Below are positions 22,307 through 29,888 of a stretch of 33,988 nt of DNA, one piece after another; position 1 is the stretch's first letter; every line of letters begins with the position of its first letter. The stretch spans positions 1-33,988 of the forward strand of contig NZ_VJWX01000018.1 of the NCBI RefSeq assembly GCF_007713715.1. Direction: 5' to 3'. The position numbers were made by a program, and so were the translations under genes. Under the pieces are notes generated by a model, which saw only the letters and a program-made list of their open reading frames with translations, searched no databases and was not told the origin of the DNA. Source of the DNA: Amycolatopsis rhizosphaerae (GTDB lineage Bacteria > Actinomycetota > Actinomycetes > Mycobacteriales > Pseudonocardiaceae).

Positions 22307-23364
22307 ACCACGACTTCGTCCACGAAGGCCGCCCCGGCCGCGTCGTGTTCGCGGCGGGGGCGAGCACCCGGCTGCCCGGCGAGGTCGAGCGCCTCGGCCT
22401 GCGCAGGCTGATCGTGGTGTCCACCCCGGAGCAGGCCGGTCTGGCCGCCGAACTCACCTCCCCGCTCGGCGACCGGATCGCGGCACCGCACCCGCACGCC
22501 ACCATGCACGTGCCGGTCGCGGTCGCGGCGGAAGCGGTGGCACGAGCGCGGGAGACGGGCGCCGACGGCTGCGTCGCCGTCGGCGGTGGCTCCGCGATCG
22601 GCCTGGCCAAGGCCATCGCGAAGGAAACCGGACTGCCCATCGTCGCGGTGCCGACGACGTACGCGGGCTCGGAGATGACCCCGGTCTGGGGCCTGACCGA
22701 CGCCGACCGCAAAACCACCGGCCGGGACCCGCGCGTGCTTCCCGCCACCGTGGTCTACGACCCGGAGCTGACGCTGACGTTGCCGATCGGGCTTTCGGTC
22801 ACCAGCGGGATGAACGCGCTCGCGCACGCCGCCGAAGGGCTCTACGCGCCCGACGGTTCGCCGATCAGCACGCTGATGGCGGCGGAATCGGCGCGGGCCC
22901 TCACCGGTGCGCTACCCCGGGTGGTCGCCGATCCGCGCGATGTCGATGCCCGCTCGGACACCCTGTACGGGGCCTGGCTCGCCGGCAGCGTGCTGGGCGC
23001 GACCACGATGTCCCTGCACCACAAGCTTTGTCACATCCTGGGCGGCACGTTCGGCCTGCCGCACTCCGAGACCCACACCGCGATTCTTCCTCACGTTCTC
23101 GCCTTCAACCTCCCGGCCGCGTCCCGTGCGCGGACCGCGCTACAGGCCGCGTTCGGCGCCGCCGACCCGGCCGAGCACCTGTTCCACCTGGCCAAGGACC
23201 TCGGGGCCGAAATGTCGCTCAGGGCGCTCGGCATGCCCGAAAACGGCCTGGAAACCGTTGCCGGGCAAGCACTCGCCGCGCCCTACGCCAACCCGAGGCC
23301 GGTTACCGGAGCCGATCTGGAGCACCTCCTCGGGAACGCACTCGCCGGGGCCGCACCCGCGTGA
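22303..23364 (+). CDS. Maleylacetate reductase
   Basis: A 353-residue iron-alcohol-dehydrogenase-superfamily protein. VGGGSAIGLAKAIA is the NAD(P)H pyrophosphate-binding loop, VPTTYAGSEMTPVWG follows, and the stretch SLHHKLCHILGGTFGLPHSETHTAILPHVLAFN is diagnostic for maleylacetate reductases. It reduces maleylacetate to 3-oxoadipate, the second step after hydroxyquinol ring opening. The GTG start lies within the dioxygenase stop (GTGA). Downstream 3-oxoadipate activation and thiolysis genes are not in this window and are presumably elsewhere in the genome. No sign of truncation. Confidence 0.95.
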   Translation: MNHDFVHEGRPGRVVFAAGASTRLPGEVERLGLRRLIVVSTPEQAGLAAELTSPLGDRIAAPHPHATMHVPVAVAAEAVARARETGADGCVAVGGGSAIGLAKAIAKETGLPIVAVPTTYAGSEMTPVWGLTDADRKTTGRDPRVLPATVVYDPELTLTLPIGLSVTSGMNALAHAAEGLYAPDGSPISTLMAAESARALTGALPRVVADPRDVDARSDTLYGAWLAGSVLGATTMSLHHKLCHILGGTFGLPHSETHTAILPHVLAFNLPAASRARTALQAAFGAADPAEHLFHLAKDLGAEMSLRALGMPENGLETVAGQALAAPYANPRPVTGADLEHLLGNALAGAAPA

Positions 23365-23390
23365 CATTCATGCCGTCCAATGGAGGACAC

Positions 23391-24743
23391 ATGTCAAACC
23401 CCGACCTGCGCACTGTCCTTGATCGCAACAGAGTGGGCAGCCTGCAACGCCGGGTCCTGTTGCTGTGCCTGGCGGTCGTGACCCTCGACGGGATCGACGT
23501 CGCGATGGTCAGCTTCATCGGCCCGTCACTCATCAAGGACTGGCACATCACGAAAGCCCAGCTCGGCCCCGTCGTCACCAGCGGGCTCCTCGGCCTGGCG
23601 CTGGGCTCGCTGACCGCGGGCCCGCTAGCCGACCGCCTCGGCCGTAAGAAGGTGATCCTCGCTTCACTGGTCTTCTTCGGCCTGCTGAGCGCGGCGACCG
23701 CGCTGACCACGGACATCCTGTGGTTCTCGATCCTCCGTGTGCTCACGGGTTTCGGTCTCGGCGCCGCGCTCCCCAACGCGACGACGTTGGTCTCCGAGTA
23801 CGCCCCCTCCCGGCAGCGTAGCCACATTATGGCGCTGACCTACTGCGGGATGACCCTCGGTGGTGCCGCCGCCGGTTACCTCACCAACCTGTTCATTCAG
23901 ATCGCGAGCTGGCACTGGGCGCTCGTCGTCGGCGGGATCCTCCCGCTCGCCTGCGCCGTTCTCGTCGCTGCCGCGTTGCCCGAGTCGCCGAAGTTCCTTG
24001 CCCGCCAACCCGAACGCCAGGGTGAGCTGGTCGCACTGATGAACCGGGTCGTGCCCGAGCAGTTCCCGGCGGGCACCCGGTTCTCGCTCGACGAACCCGT
24101 GGTCGCCACCAAGGTCCCGGTCGCCGGGCTGGTGGCCCGCCGCTTCCGGCTGGGCACGATCACCATCTGGGCCGGGTTCGTCTGCGCGTTCTTCATCGTG
24201 TACCTGATGAACAGCTGGCTACCCATCCTGATGACCGACGTCGGCTTCTCGCTGACCGCGGCCGCGACGATGGGGCTGCTGCTGCAGGCCGGTGGCACGA
24301 TCGGAAACCTGATGATCGGCTGGCTGATGGACCGGTTCGGGCTGCACCGCACGGTTGCCGTCGCCATGGGCTGCGCCGGCGTCATGCTCGTGTTCGTCGC
24401 GCTCGCCCCGTCGGACGCGCTCATCCTCGGCATCCTGATCTTCGTGCTGGGCATGTTCACCAACACCGTCGGCACCGGCTTCCCCATCCTGTCGGCCGCC
24501 TTCTACCCCACTTCGATCCGCGCCACCGGCACCAGCTGGGCCACCGGGATCGCCCGCTTCGGCGCCATCGCCGGCGCGGCCGCCGGTACCGTGCTCGTCG
24601 CCGCGGGCCTGCACTATCGGCAGGTCTTCCTCGCGCTACTCGTGCCGGCCGCCACCTGCATCCTGGCGGTGACGGTCAAGGGGCGGTACAAATCCACAGT
24701 GGATACCGGGCCGGTCGCCGAACCCGCTCCCGTGACGAACTGA
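23391..24743 (+). CDS. MFS permease, aromatic acid:H+ symporter type
   Basis: A 450-residue, 12-helix transporter resembling the AAHS family (PcaK, BenK, MhpT). LDGIDVAMVSFIGPSLIKDWHITKAQLGPVVTSGLLGLALGSL fits helices 1-2 with the family's membrane aspartate, followed by the loop 2-3 signature GPLADRLGRKKV. Further support comes from RVLTGFGLGAALPNATTLVSEYAP and the C-terminal half LMIGWLMDRFGLHR. GGAGG precedes the ATG. It is probably the aromatic-substrate importer of module B, complementing the polyol-type permease at the operon's start. Two unlike importers in one operon suggest both an aromatic and a non-aromatic entry compound. Confidence 0.9.
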   Translation: MSNPDLRTVLDRNRVGSLQRRVLLLCLAVVTLDGIDVAMVSFIGPSLIKDWHITKAQLGPVVTSGLLGLALGSLTAGPLADRLGRKKVILASLVFFGLLSAATALTTDILWFSILRVLTGFGLGAALPNATTLVSEYAPSRQRSHIMALTYCGMTLGGAAAGYLTNLFIQIASWHWALVVGGILPLACAVLVAAALPESPKFLARQPERQGELVALMNRVVPEQFPAGTRFSLDEPVVATKVPVAGLVARRFRLGTITIWAGFVCAFFIVYLMNSWLPILMTDVGFSLTAAATMGLLLQAGGTIGNLMIGWLMDRFGLHRTVAVAMGCAGVMLVFVALAPSDALILGILIFVLGMFTNTVGTGFPILSAAFYPTSIRATGTSWATGIARFGAIAGAAAGTVLVAAGLHYRQVFLALLVPAATCILAVTVKGRYKSTVDTGPVAEPAPVTN

Positions 24744-24762
24744 GCAGAAGGGACCCGTTTTC

Positions 24763-25515
24763 ATGCGACTAGCGGACAAGGTTGCCCTGATCACCGGCGC
24801 CGCCGGAGGGATGGGACGGGCCACCGCCGAAGCGTTCGCCCGAGAAGGCGCGAAGGTCGTCGTCGCCGATATCCTCGACGACGACGGTGCCGCCACCGTC
24901 GAGGAAATCCAGGCCGCCGGCGGGCAGGCCCACTACCTGCACCTCGACGTGACCGACGAGAACTCGTGGACAGCCGCGATCGGCGAGGTCCTCGAGGAGT
25001 TCGGCCGGCTCGACGTGCTGGTCAACAACGCCGGGATCAGCGGCAGTTTCGATCCCGACCTGACCAGCACGAGCTTCTTCGACCGGCTCATGCTGGTCAA
25101 CGCGAAGGGTGTCTTCCTCGGGATCAAGCACGGCGCCGCCGCGATGGCCCGCTCCGGCGGCGGCTCGATCGTCAACCTGTCCTCGATCTCGGCCTCGATC
25201 GGCCAGCTCGGCATCCACCTGGGCTACGGCGCGTCCAAGGCCGCGGTGAAATCGATGACCAGGACCGCGGCGGTCCACCACGCGGCCGACGGCATCCGGG
25301 TCAACGCGGTGGCGCCGGGCATGCTGCCGCCGATGCGCACTTCCCGTGGTTCGGCCGATCCGGCCTGGCGGGCCAGGCAGATCGAGGGAGTGCCGATGAA
25401 ACGCACCGGGGAAGTGCGGGAGGTCGCCGACGTCGTGCTCTTCCTTGCCAGCGACGAAGCCTCCTACGTGACCGGGGTGGAGGTCCTCGTCGACGGCGGG
25501 CTGACCGCCGTCTGA
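24763..25515 (+). CDS. Short-chain dehydrogenase/reductase
   Basis: A 250-residue classical SDR. The motifs are TGAAGGMG at 11-18, DVTD for adenine contact, NNAG near residue 89, and the catalytic set in SSISASIGQLGIHLGYGASKAA. The Asp in VVADILDDDG after strand 2 favours NAD(H). It resembles cyclohexanol/hydroxysteroid-type dehydrogenases in general, with no finer assignment possible. It follows the AAHS permease by 19 bases and is probably the last gene of the module B operon. Its final 52 bases overlap, on the opposite strand, the 3' end of the dehalogenase gene, so the two transcripts converge. Confidence 0.92.
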   Translation: MRLADKVALITGAAGGMGRATAEAFAREGAKVVVADILDDDGAATVEEIQAAGGQAHYLHLDVTDENSWTAAIGEVLEEFGRLDVLVNNAGISGSFDPDLTSTSFFDRLMLVNAKGVFLGIKHGAAAMARSGGGSIVNLSSISASIGQLGIHLGYGASKAAVKSMTRTAAVHHAADGIRVNAVAPGMLPPMRTSRGSADPAWRARQIEGVPMKRTGEVREVADVVLFLASDEASYVTGVEVLVDGGLTAV

Positions 25516-26405
25516 GACGGGCTCGCCACTTGTCCCGTCACCCGGCCGAAGAACGCGCGGACGGCGTCCACGACTTCCCCGGGTGCTTCTTCCGGAACGT
25601 AGTGGCCGCCTGGGACGGCGTGACCGCTCACCGCGGCGGGATCGGCGTGGTGCTCCTGCCAGATACGCACCACGTCGCTCTCGCCGAGGCCTCCCTCGGC
25701 ACCCCACAGCAGGAGCAGCGGCGCCCGCACCCTCAGTCCACGGGCGTGATCAGCCTCGTCGCGTTCGAGATCGACCGAGAACCCGGTCCGGTAGTCCTCA
25801 AAGGACGCTCGCAGACGCGCCGGATCGCTGAAGGCCTCGACGTAGTGCTTGAAGGTTTCCTCGTCGACGGCACCGGATTCGCGGACCCTGGCGAAGAAGT
25901 GGCCGAGATACGTTTCGACGTTCCCGGAGACCATCCGCGCCGCCAGCTCCGGGTTCCGGTGGAAGAACCAGTGCCACATCGCGCTCGCCGAGTCACGGTC
26001 GAACGAGTTCATGACCACCCTCGTCGGCAGGATGTCCAGCAGTGCCAGCGCCTTGATGTCCGACGGGTGGTCGAGCGCCCAGCGGTGCGCGACCCTGGCA
26101 CCGCGGTCATGGCCGATCACCGCCGCCGATTCGAATCCCAGGTGGTGAATCAGAGCACTCAGATCGGCGGCGGTGGCGCGCTTGTCGTAGTCCCCGGACC
26201 GGGCCAGCCCCGAGGCACCGTAACCGCGCAGGTCCGGGGCGACGACGGTGCGGCCCTCGGTGAGCGGCGCGATCACGTGGCGCCAGCAGGCGTTCGTCTG
26301 CGGCCATCCGTGGACCAGGACGACCAGCTCCGGCCCGTCACCGGCGATGCGGTAAGCCAGGTCGACGTCGTCGAGGCTCACCGACTCGAGCGTGTCCCGA
26401 GGCAT
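25464..26405 (-). CDS. Haloacetate (fluoroacetate) dehalogenase-like alpha/beta hydrolase
   Basis: A 313-residue alpha/beta hydrolase with an Asp rather than Ser nucleophile. The key positions of fluoroacetate dehalogenase (FAcD) all appear: nucleophile Asp100 and carboxylate-binding Arg101 and Arg104 in GHDRGARVAHR, acid Asp124 in LLDILPT, halide-pocket His145 and Trp146 in MWHWFF and Tyr205 in FEDYRTG, and base His268 in PGGHYV. HGWPQ forms the oxyanion turn. Expected reaction: hydrolytic dehalogenation of a 2-haloacid to a 2-hydroxyacid; epoxide hydrolase is the main alternative. ATG 26405 follows GGGAGA. It lies 52 bases downstream of the LysR gene, same strand. Its last 52 bases overlap the SDR gene. 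Confidence 0.85.
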   Translation of the reverse strand: MPRDTLESVSLDDVDLAYRIAGDGPELVVLVHGWPQTNACWRHVIAPLTEGRTVVAPDLRGYGASGLARSGDYDKRATAADLSALIHHLGFESAAVIGHDRGARVAHRWALDHPSDIKALALLDILPTRVVMNSFDRDSASAMWHWFFHRNPELAARMVSGNVETYLGHFFARVRESGAVDEETFKHYVEAFSDPARLRASFEDYRTGFSVDLERDEADHARGLRVRAPLLLLWGAEGGLGESDVVRIWQEHHADPAAVSGHAVPGGHYVPEEAPGEVVDAVRAFFGRVTGQVASPSQTAVSPPSTRTSTPVT

Positions 26406-26457
26406 CGTTCTCCCTTGCGTTGTTCGAGTGTTCCCGCTTCCACAGTGGACCCGCCGG

Positions 26458-27423
26458 TCAGGAGGCGCCAAGCCCCCGTTGCCACTCAGTGGCAGCCGGG
26501 TGCCGGGCGAGCAGATCGTCGAGCCGGGTACCGACGTCCGGGCAGTTCTGGCGCACCACCGAAAGGAATGCCGCGAGCACGGGCGAGGAATCGTCGGCCC
26601 GGAACGACATCTGCAGATCCGGCAGCCGGAACCGGGGCTCGACATCGCAGAACCAGATGTCGTTGCGGGCGATCAGCCGCATCCGGTTGGGGCCGAGCCC
26701 GACCCCGGCGCAGCACGCGGCCAGCCCGGCGATCGTGTGGATATCGCGTGCCAGCGCGGCGCCGTCGAGAACGGTGGGATCGAACTCGAACACCTGCCGC
26801 AGGTAGGAGGCTGCCGCATCCGGGCTGACCACGAGCGGTTCCTGCGCCAGCTGCCCGGCGTCGACGGACTGGCGCCCGGCGAAGGGATGCGCCACCGAGA
26901 CCACGGCCACCAGGTGGTCCGCGCCGATGGGCACGGTGACCAGGTCCTCCGCTCCGGCGCCGCGAGGGCCGCCGCGCCCCACCGCGACGTCCAGCTCACC
27001 GGCGAGCAGGGCCGCCGACGCGGTCGGCGTGTCCAGTTCCTGCGTGGTGAGCCGGACTTCCCGGTGAGTCCGGCGGAACCGGCCGATCACTCCCGGCAGC
27101 GGGGCGAGCAGTGCGGATCCGATGAACCCGATCCGCAGCCGTCCGGTCTCCCCGCGCGCCGCGCGGCCCGCATCGACCCGGGCGAGGCTCATCTCGGAAA
27201 GCGCGTTGCGCGCCCTGGCGAGGAACGCATCCCCGGCCGCGGTGGGAAAAACCCCGCGCGAGGTGCGGTCGAAAAGCCGCTCGCCGACCTCCCGCTCGAG
27301 CGCGGCGATCTGGGTCGACAGCGGCGGCTGGGCGATGCCCAGCGACGCGGCGGCGCGGCCGAAATGCTGGTGCTCGGCGAGTGCCAGTGCATAGCGGAGA
27401 TGACGGGCTTCCACACCGTGCAT
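26458..27423 (-). CDS. LysR-type regulator (CatM/BenM-like)
   Basis: A LysR regulator of about 321 residues. The N-terminal HTH ARHLRYALALAEHQHFGRAAASLGIAQPPLSTQIAALEREVGERLFDRTSRGVFPT is of the CatM/BenM/CbnR type. An effector domain follows, with GFIGSALLAPLPGVIGRFRRTHREVRL. ATG 27423 was preferred over ATG 27432 because a perfect ATAC-N7-GTAT box lies at 27425-27439, directly upstream, and because the residue spacing to LRY is normal. Neither start has a ribosome site. It probably controls the divergent esterase/exporter pair and the dehalogenase behind it. CatM/BenM relatives respond to muconates and other ring-fission products. Confidence 0.9.
   Translation of the reverse strand: MHGVEARHLRYALALAEHQHFGRAAASLGIAQPPLSTQIAALEREVGERLFDRTSRGVFPTAAGDAFLARARNALSEMSLARVDAGRAARGETGRLRIGFIGSALLAPLPGVIGRFRRTHREVRLTTQELDTPTASAALLAGELDVAVGRGGPRGAGAEDLVTVPIGADHLVAVVSVAHPFAGRQSVDAGQLAQEPLVVSPDAAASYLRQVFEFDPTVLDGAALARDIHTIAGLAACCAGVGLGPNRMRLIARNDIWFCDVEPRFRLPDLQMSFRADDSSPVLAAFLSVVRQNCPDVGTRLDDLLARHPAATEWQRGLGAS
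26480..26494. promoter_or_regulatory. IclR-like palindrome in LysR 3' end, upstream of dehalogenase
   Basis: TGCCACTCAGTGGCA is a perfect odd-centred palindrome. With flanking bases (TTGCCAC-TCA-GTGGCAG) it closely matches the module B operator TTGCCAC-TGG-GTGGCAA. It lies inside the LysR coding end, about 75 bases upstream of the dehalogenase start. It could be a fortuitous coding sequence. Confidence 0.3.
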
Positions 27424-27424
27424 A

Positions 27425-27439
27425 ATACGCATGAAGTAT
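27425..27439. promoter_or_regulatory. LysR-type binding box ATAC-N7-GTAT
   Basis: ATACGCATGAAGTAT fits exactly the ATAC-N7-GTAT consensus known for CatM/BenM sites. It lies immediately upstream of the chosen LysR start in the divergent control region 27424-27534. Confidence 0.6.
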
Positions 27440-27483
27440 CACGGGAGCATTCGTAATATATGACAGTAGATAGGCGGGGCGGT

Positions 27484-27502
27484 CCTGGTGTGACCTGGTG
27501 TG
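27484..27502 (+). repeat. Two CCTGGTGTG direct repeats, 10-base period
   Basis: CCTGGTGTG at 27484-27492 and 27494-27502, one helical turn apart, 33 bases upstream of the esterase start. It may be an activator contact or a chance repeat. Confidence 0.35.
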
Positions 27503-27534
27503 GTCCTTGACCGACGCTTCCGAAGGGCCCCGAA

Positions 27535-28404
27535 ATGACCCGTCCATCCTCGTCCGAAACCGTCGTGCTGCTCGTGCACGGCGCCTGGCACAACGGCCTG
27601 CACTGGACCTCGACCCAGCGCGCACTGGGCCACCACGGCCTCGCCGGCATTGCCATCGACCTGCCCGGCAGCGGGCTCGACGCGCCCGTTCCCAGCGGGT
27701 ACTTCCAGCCGGGCCAGCCCGGGCTCGCGAGCGAGAAGTCGGCGCTGTGTGACGTCACCATGCAGGACGCCACCGATGTTGTGCTCGAGGCGCTGCTCAG
27801 TGCCCGCACCCGGTACCGGAACGTGGTCCTCGTCGCGCACAGCGCCGGTGGGGCCGCGGTGTCGGCCGCCGCGGAGCAGGCTCCCGAACTCGTCGACCGC
27901 CTCGTGTACCTGTCCGCGTTCGTGCCCGCCGGCAGGCCCCGGTTCGCCGACTACATCGGGGCCGAGGAGAACGCCGGCGCCGTCCAGGTTCCGGGGATCG
28001 GTGATCCCGGGGAGCTCGGCGCGTTCCGGATCAATCCGCTCTCTCCCGAGACAGCGGTCACCGACGTCATCCGGCGGGCGTTCCTGAACGATCTGCCATC
28101 GGACGGCTCGGACTCGTGGCGGCAGTTCCTGCACCCGGACCACCCGTATTCGAGCTTCACCACGCCGGTTCCGCTCTCGGCGGAGCGCTGGGGGCGGCTC
28201 CCGCGCTCCTACATCCGCTTGACCGACGACCTCGCCTTGCCGCCGGTGACCCAGGACCTGATGATCTCCGAGGCCGACCAGGTGACGCCGGACAACCCGT
28301 TCGAGGTGCGTTCCCTGCCGGGCGGCCACTCGCCGTTCGTGACTCGGCCGGAGGAGCTGGCGAAGATGCTCGCCGCCATCGCTCTGCTACGGCCCGCCCG
28401 ATGA
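27535..28404 (+). CDS. Alpha/beta hydrolase (methylesterase-like)
   Basis: A 289-residue alpha/beta hydrolase. LLVHGAWHNGLHW at 12-24 forms the oxyanion region, AHSAGG gives nucleophile Ser103, and LPGGHSPFVTRPEEL carries the C-terminal histidine. The acid is probably in MISEADQVTP. It resembles the module B hydrolase at 18510 but has about 50 more residues in the lid region (ADYIGAEENAGAVQVPGIGDPGELG). The ribosome site is weak (GAAGGG). It starts 111 bases from the LysR gene and overlaps the DHA2 exporter by four bases, so it is likely under LysR control and coupled to transport. Substrate unknown. Confidence 0.87.
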   Translation: MTRPSSSETVVLLVHGAWHNGLHWTSTQRALGHHGLAGIAIDLPGSGLDAPVPSGYFQPGQPGLASEKSALCDVTMQDATDVVLEALLSARTRYRNVVLVAHSAGGAAVSAAAEQAPELVDRLVYLSAFVPAGRPRFADYIGAEENAGAVQVPGIGDPGELGAFRINPLSPETAVTDVIRRAFLNDLPSDGSDSWRQFLHPDHPYSSFTTPVPLSAERWGRLPRSYIRLTDDLALPPVTQDLMISEADQVTPDNPFEVRSLPGGHSPFVTRPEELAKMLAAIALLRPAR

Positions 28405-29810
28405 CCGCGTTGCGTTCCCCGACGGCGGCCCGACGACTCCTCCTGCCGATCATCCTGTCCGGCACCTTCGTTCAGCTGTTCAGCGTCACGGTGATGCAGG
28501 TGGGCGTGGTCGACATCCAGCGGGATCTGGGCGCCGGGGCCGGCGAGAGCCAACTGGTTCTCGCCGGCTACACCCTCACCTACGCCTGCTCGCTGATCGT
28601 CTCCGCGCGGCTCGGAGACCGGTACGGCTACCGGAAGATGTTCATCGCCGGAATGGCGCTGTTCACCGTCGCCTCGATCGGGGCGGCCGCGGCGCCGGAA
28701 GCCTGGTTGCTGATCGTCGGGCGCCTGCTGCAAGGGTTCGGCAGCGGGCTGATGGCACCCCAGATCCTGTCCATCATCCAGTCGGCGGTGCCCCCGAACC
28801 GCCGGCCCGCCGCGTTGAGCGCCTTCGGCGCGACCATGGCGGCGGCCTCGCTCGCGGGCCCGGTGCTCGGTGGGGTGCTGATCCAGCTCGACCCGCTGGG
28901 CCTCGGCTGGCGCGCGGCGATACTGCTGACCGTTCCGATCGGGATCGCCGCCCTCGCGCTCTCGCCCAGGCTGCCGGCCATGCACCGTGAACAGGCAGCA
29001 CAACGTGTCGATCCGGTGGGGGCGACGCTGAGCCTGCTGGGCTTGTCCCTGCTGGTCCTCACCCTGACGACGGGGCGGGACAGCGGCTGGCCGTTGTGGA
29101 CCTGGGTGAGCCTGGCGCTGGCCGTGGTACTGCTGACCGGGTTCGCGATTTCCCAGCGCAGGGTGGCCGATCCGCTCGTTCATCCGTCCACATTGGCCGA
29201 TCGGGCGACGCGGTGGGGGCTGGGTGTCGTCCTGGTGTTCAACGCCGGAGTACCGTCCTTCACGCTGCTGCTGTCGATGCACCTGCAGGGCGTGCAGGGC
29301 TGGAGTCCACTCCGGACCGGGCTCAGTGTGACCCCGTACGCCATCGGGGCGCTGGCCGGCAGCGCGATCGCGAACAGCCTGAGCCGGCGCTTCGGCCCGT
29401 GGGCGCTCGCCGCGTCCTCGCTGATTCTGGGACTGGTGTCGCTCGTCGTTCCGGTGACCATCGGCGACCACAACCTGCTGTGGGTGTACTGGCTCGCGCT
29501 GTGCGTCGGCGGCGCCGCTTTCGGAGTGTTCACCGCCTCGGCGTTCACCCAGGTCATCGCCAGGGTCCGCCCCGAGGCCGCGACCTCGGTATCGGGCCTG
29601 CTCCCGACGGCACAGCAACTGGGCGGGACGCTGGGTGTCACGTTCGCCGGCATCGCTTATACGGCACCCACCGGGAACTCCGGGCAGGCGCTGTGGCACG
29701 CGATGACCTACGAGGCGGCAGCGTTCGCACTGGCCGCCGTCTTCGCGGCCGGTCTGGTCGGCCGCACGACTCGAAAGGCACCGGCACGACCCGGCCCGGC
29801 GACCTGCTGA
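28401..29810 (+). CDS. MFS exporter, DHA2 (14-helix, EmrB/QacA-like) type
   Basis: A 469-residue membrane protein with about 14 hydrophobic segments. LSGTFVQLFSVTVMQVGVVDIQRDLG at helix 1, VSARLGDRYGYRKMFIAG at loop 2-3 and GRLLQGFGSGLMAPQILSIIQ followed by AAALAGPVLGG-like sequence (AAASLAGPVLGGVLIQ; antiporter motif C) fit proton-driven drug exporters of the DHA2 group. It starts within the esterase stop (ATGA). Export of a toxic substrate or of the esterase product is plausible. A 19-bp perfect hairpin 23 bases downstream probably ends the transcript. Confidence 0.9.
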   Translation: MTALRSPTAARRLLLPIILSGTFVQLFSVTVMQVGVVDIQRDLGAGAGESQLVLAGYTLTYACSLIVSARLGDRYGYRKMFIAGMALFTVASIGAAAAPEAWLLIVGRLLQGFGSGLMAPQILSIIQSAVPPNRRPAALSAFGATMAAASLAGPVLGGVLIQLDPLGLGWRAAILLTVPIGIAALALSPRLPAMHREQAAQRVDPVGATLSLLGLSLLVLTLTTGRDSGWPLWTWVSLALAVVLLTGFAISQRRVADPLVHPSTLADRATRWGLGVVLVFNAGVPSFTLLLSMHLQGVQGWSPLRTGLSVTPYAIGALAGSAIANSLSRRFGPWALAASSLILGLVSLVVPVTIGDHNLLWVYWLALCVGGAAFGVFTASAFTQVIARVRPEAATSVSGLLPTAQQLGGTLGVTFAGIAYTAPTGNSGQALWHAMTYEAAAFALAAVFAAGLVGRTTRKAPARPGPATC

Positions 29811-29833
29811 ACCGCCCCGGTCGGGTCCGTCTC

Positions 29834-29875
29834 GGCACGAGCCCTGAGCCGGCTTTCCGGCTCAGGGCTCGTGCC
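29834..29875. terminator. Strong bidirectional hairpin terminator
   Basis: A 19-bp perfect stem: GGCACGAGCCCTGAGCCGG (29834-29852), loop CTTT, and its exact complement at 29857-29875. It lies between two converging genes, 23 bases past the exporter stop and 13 bases past the epimerase stop. There is no long T-run, as is usual in high-GC actinomycetes. Confidence 0.85.
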
Positions 29876-29888
29876 ACTCGCGTTTGGA

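Noticed and set aside
28209-29699. 496-codon minus-strand frame opposite the DHA2 exporter
   Set aside because: Antisense shadow of a transporter; low-complexity Arg/Gln/Gly-rich translation with no motif.
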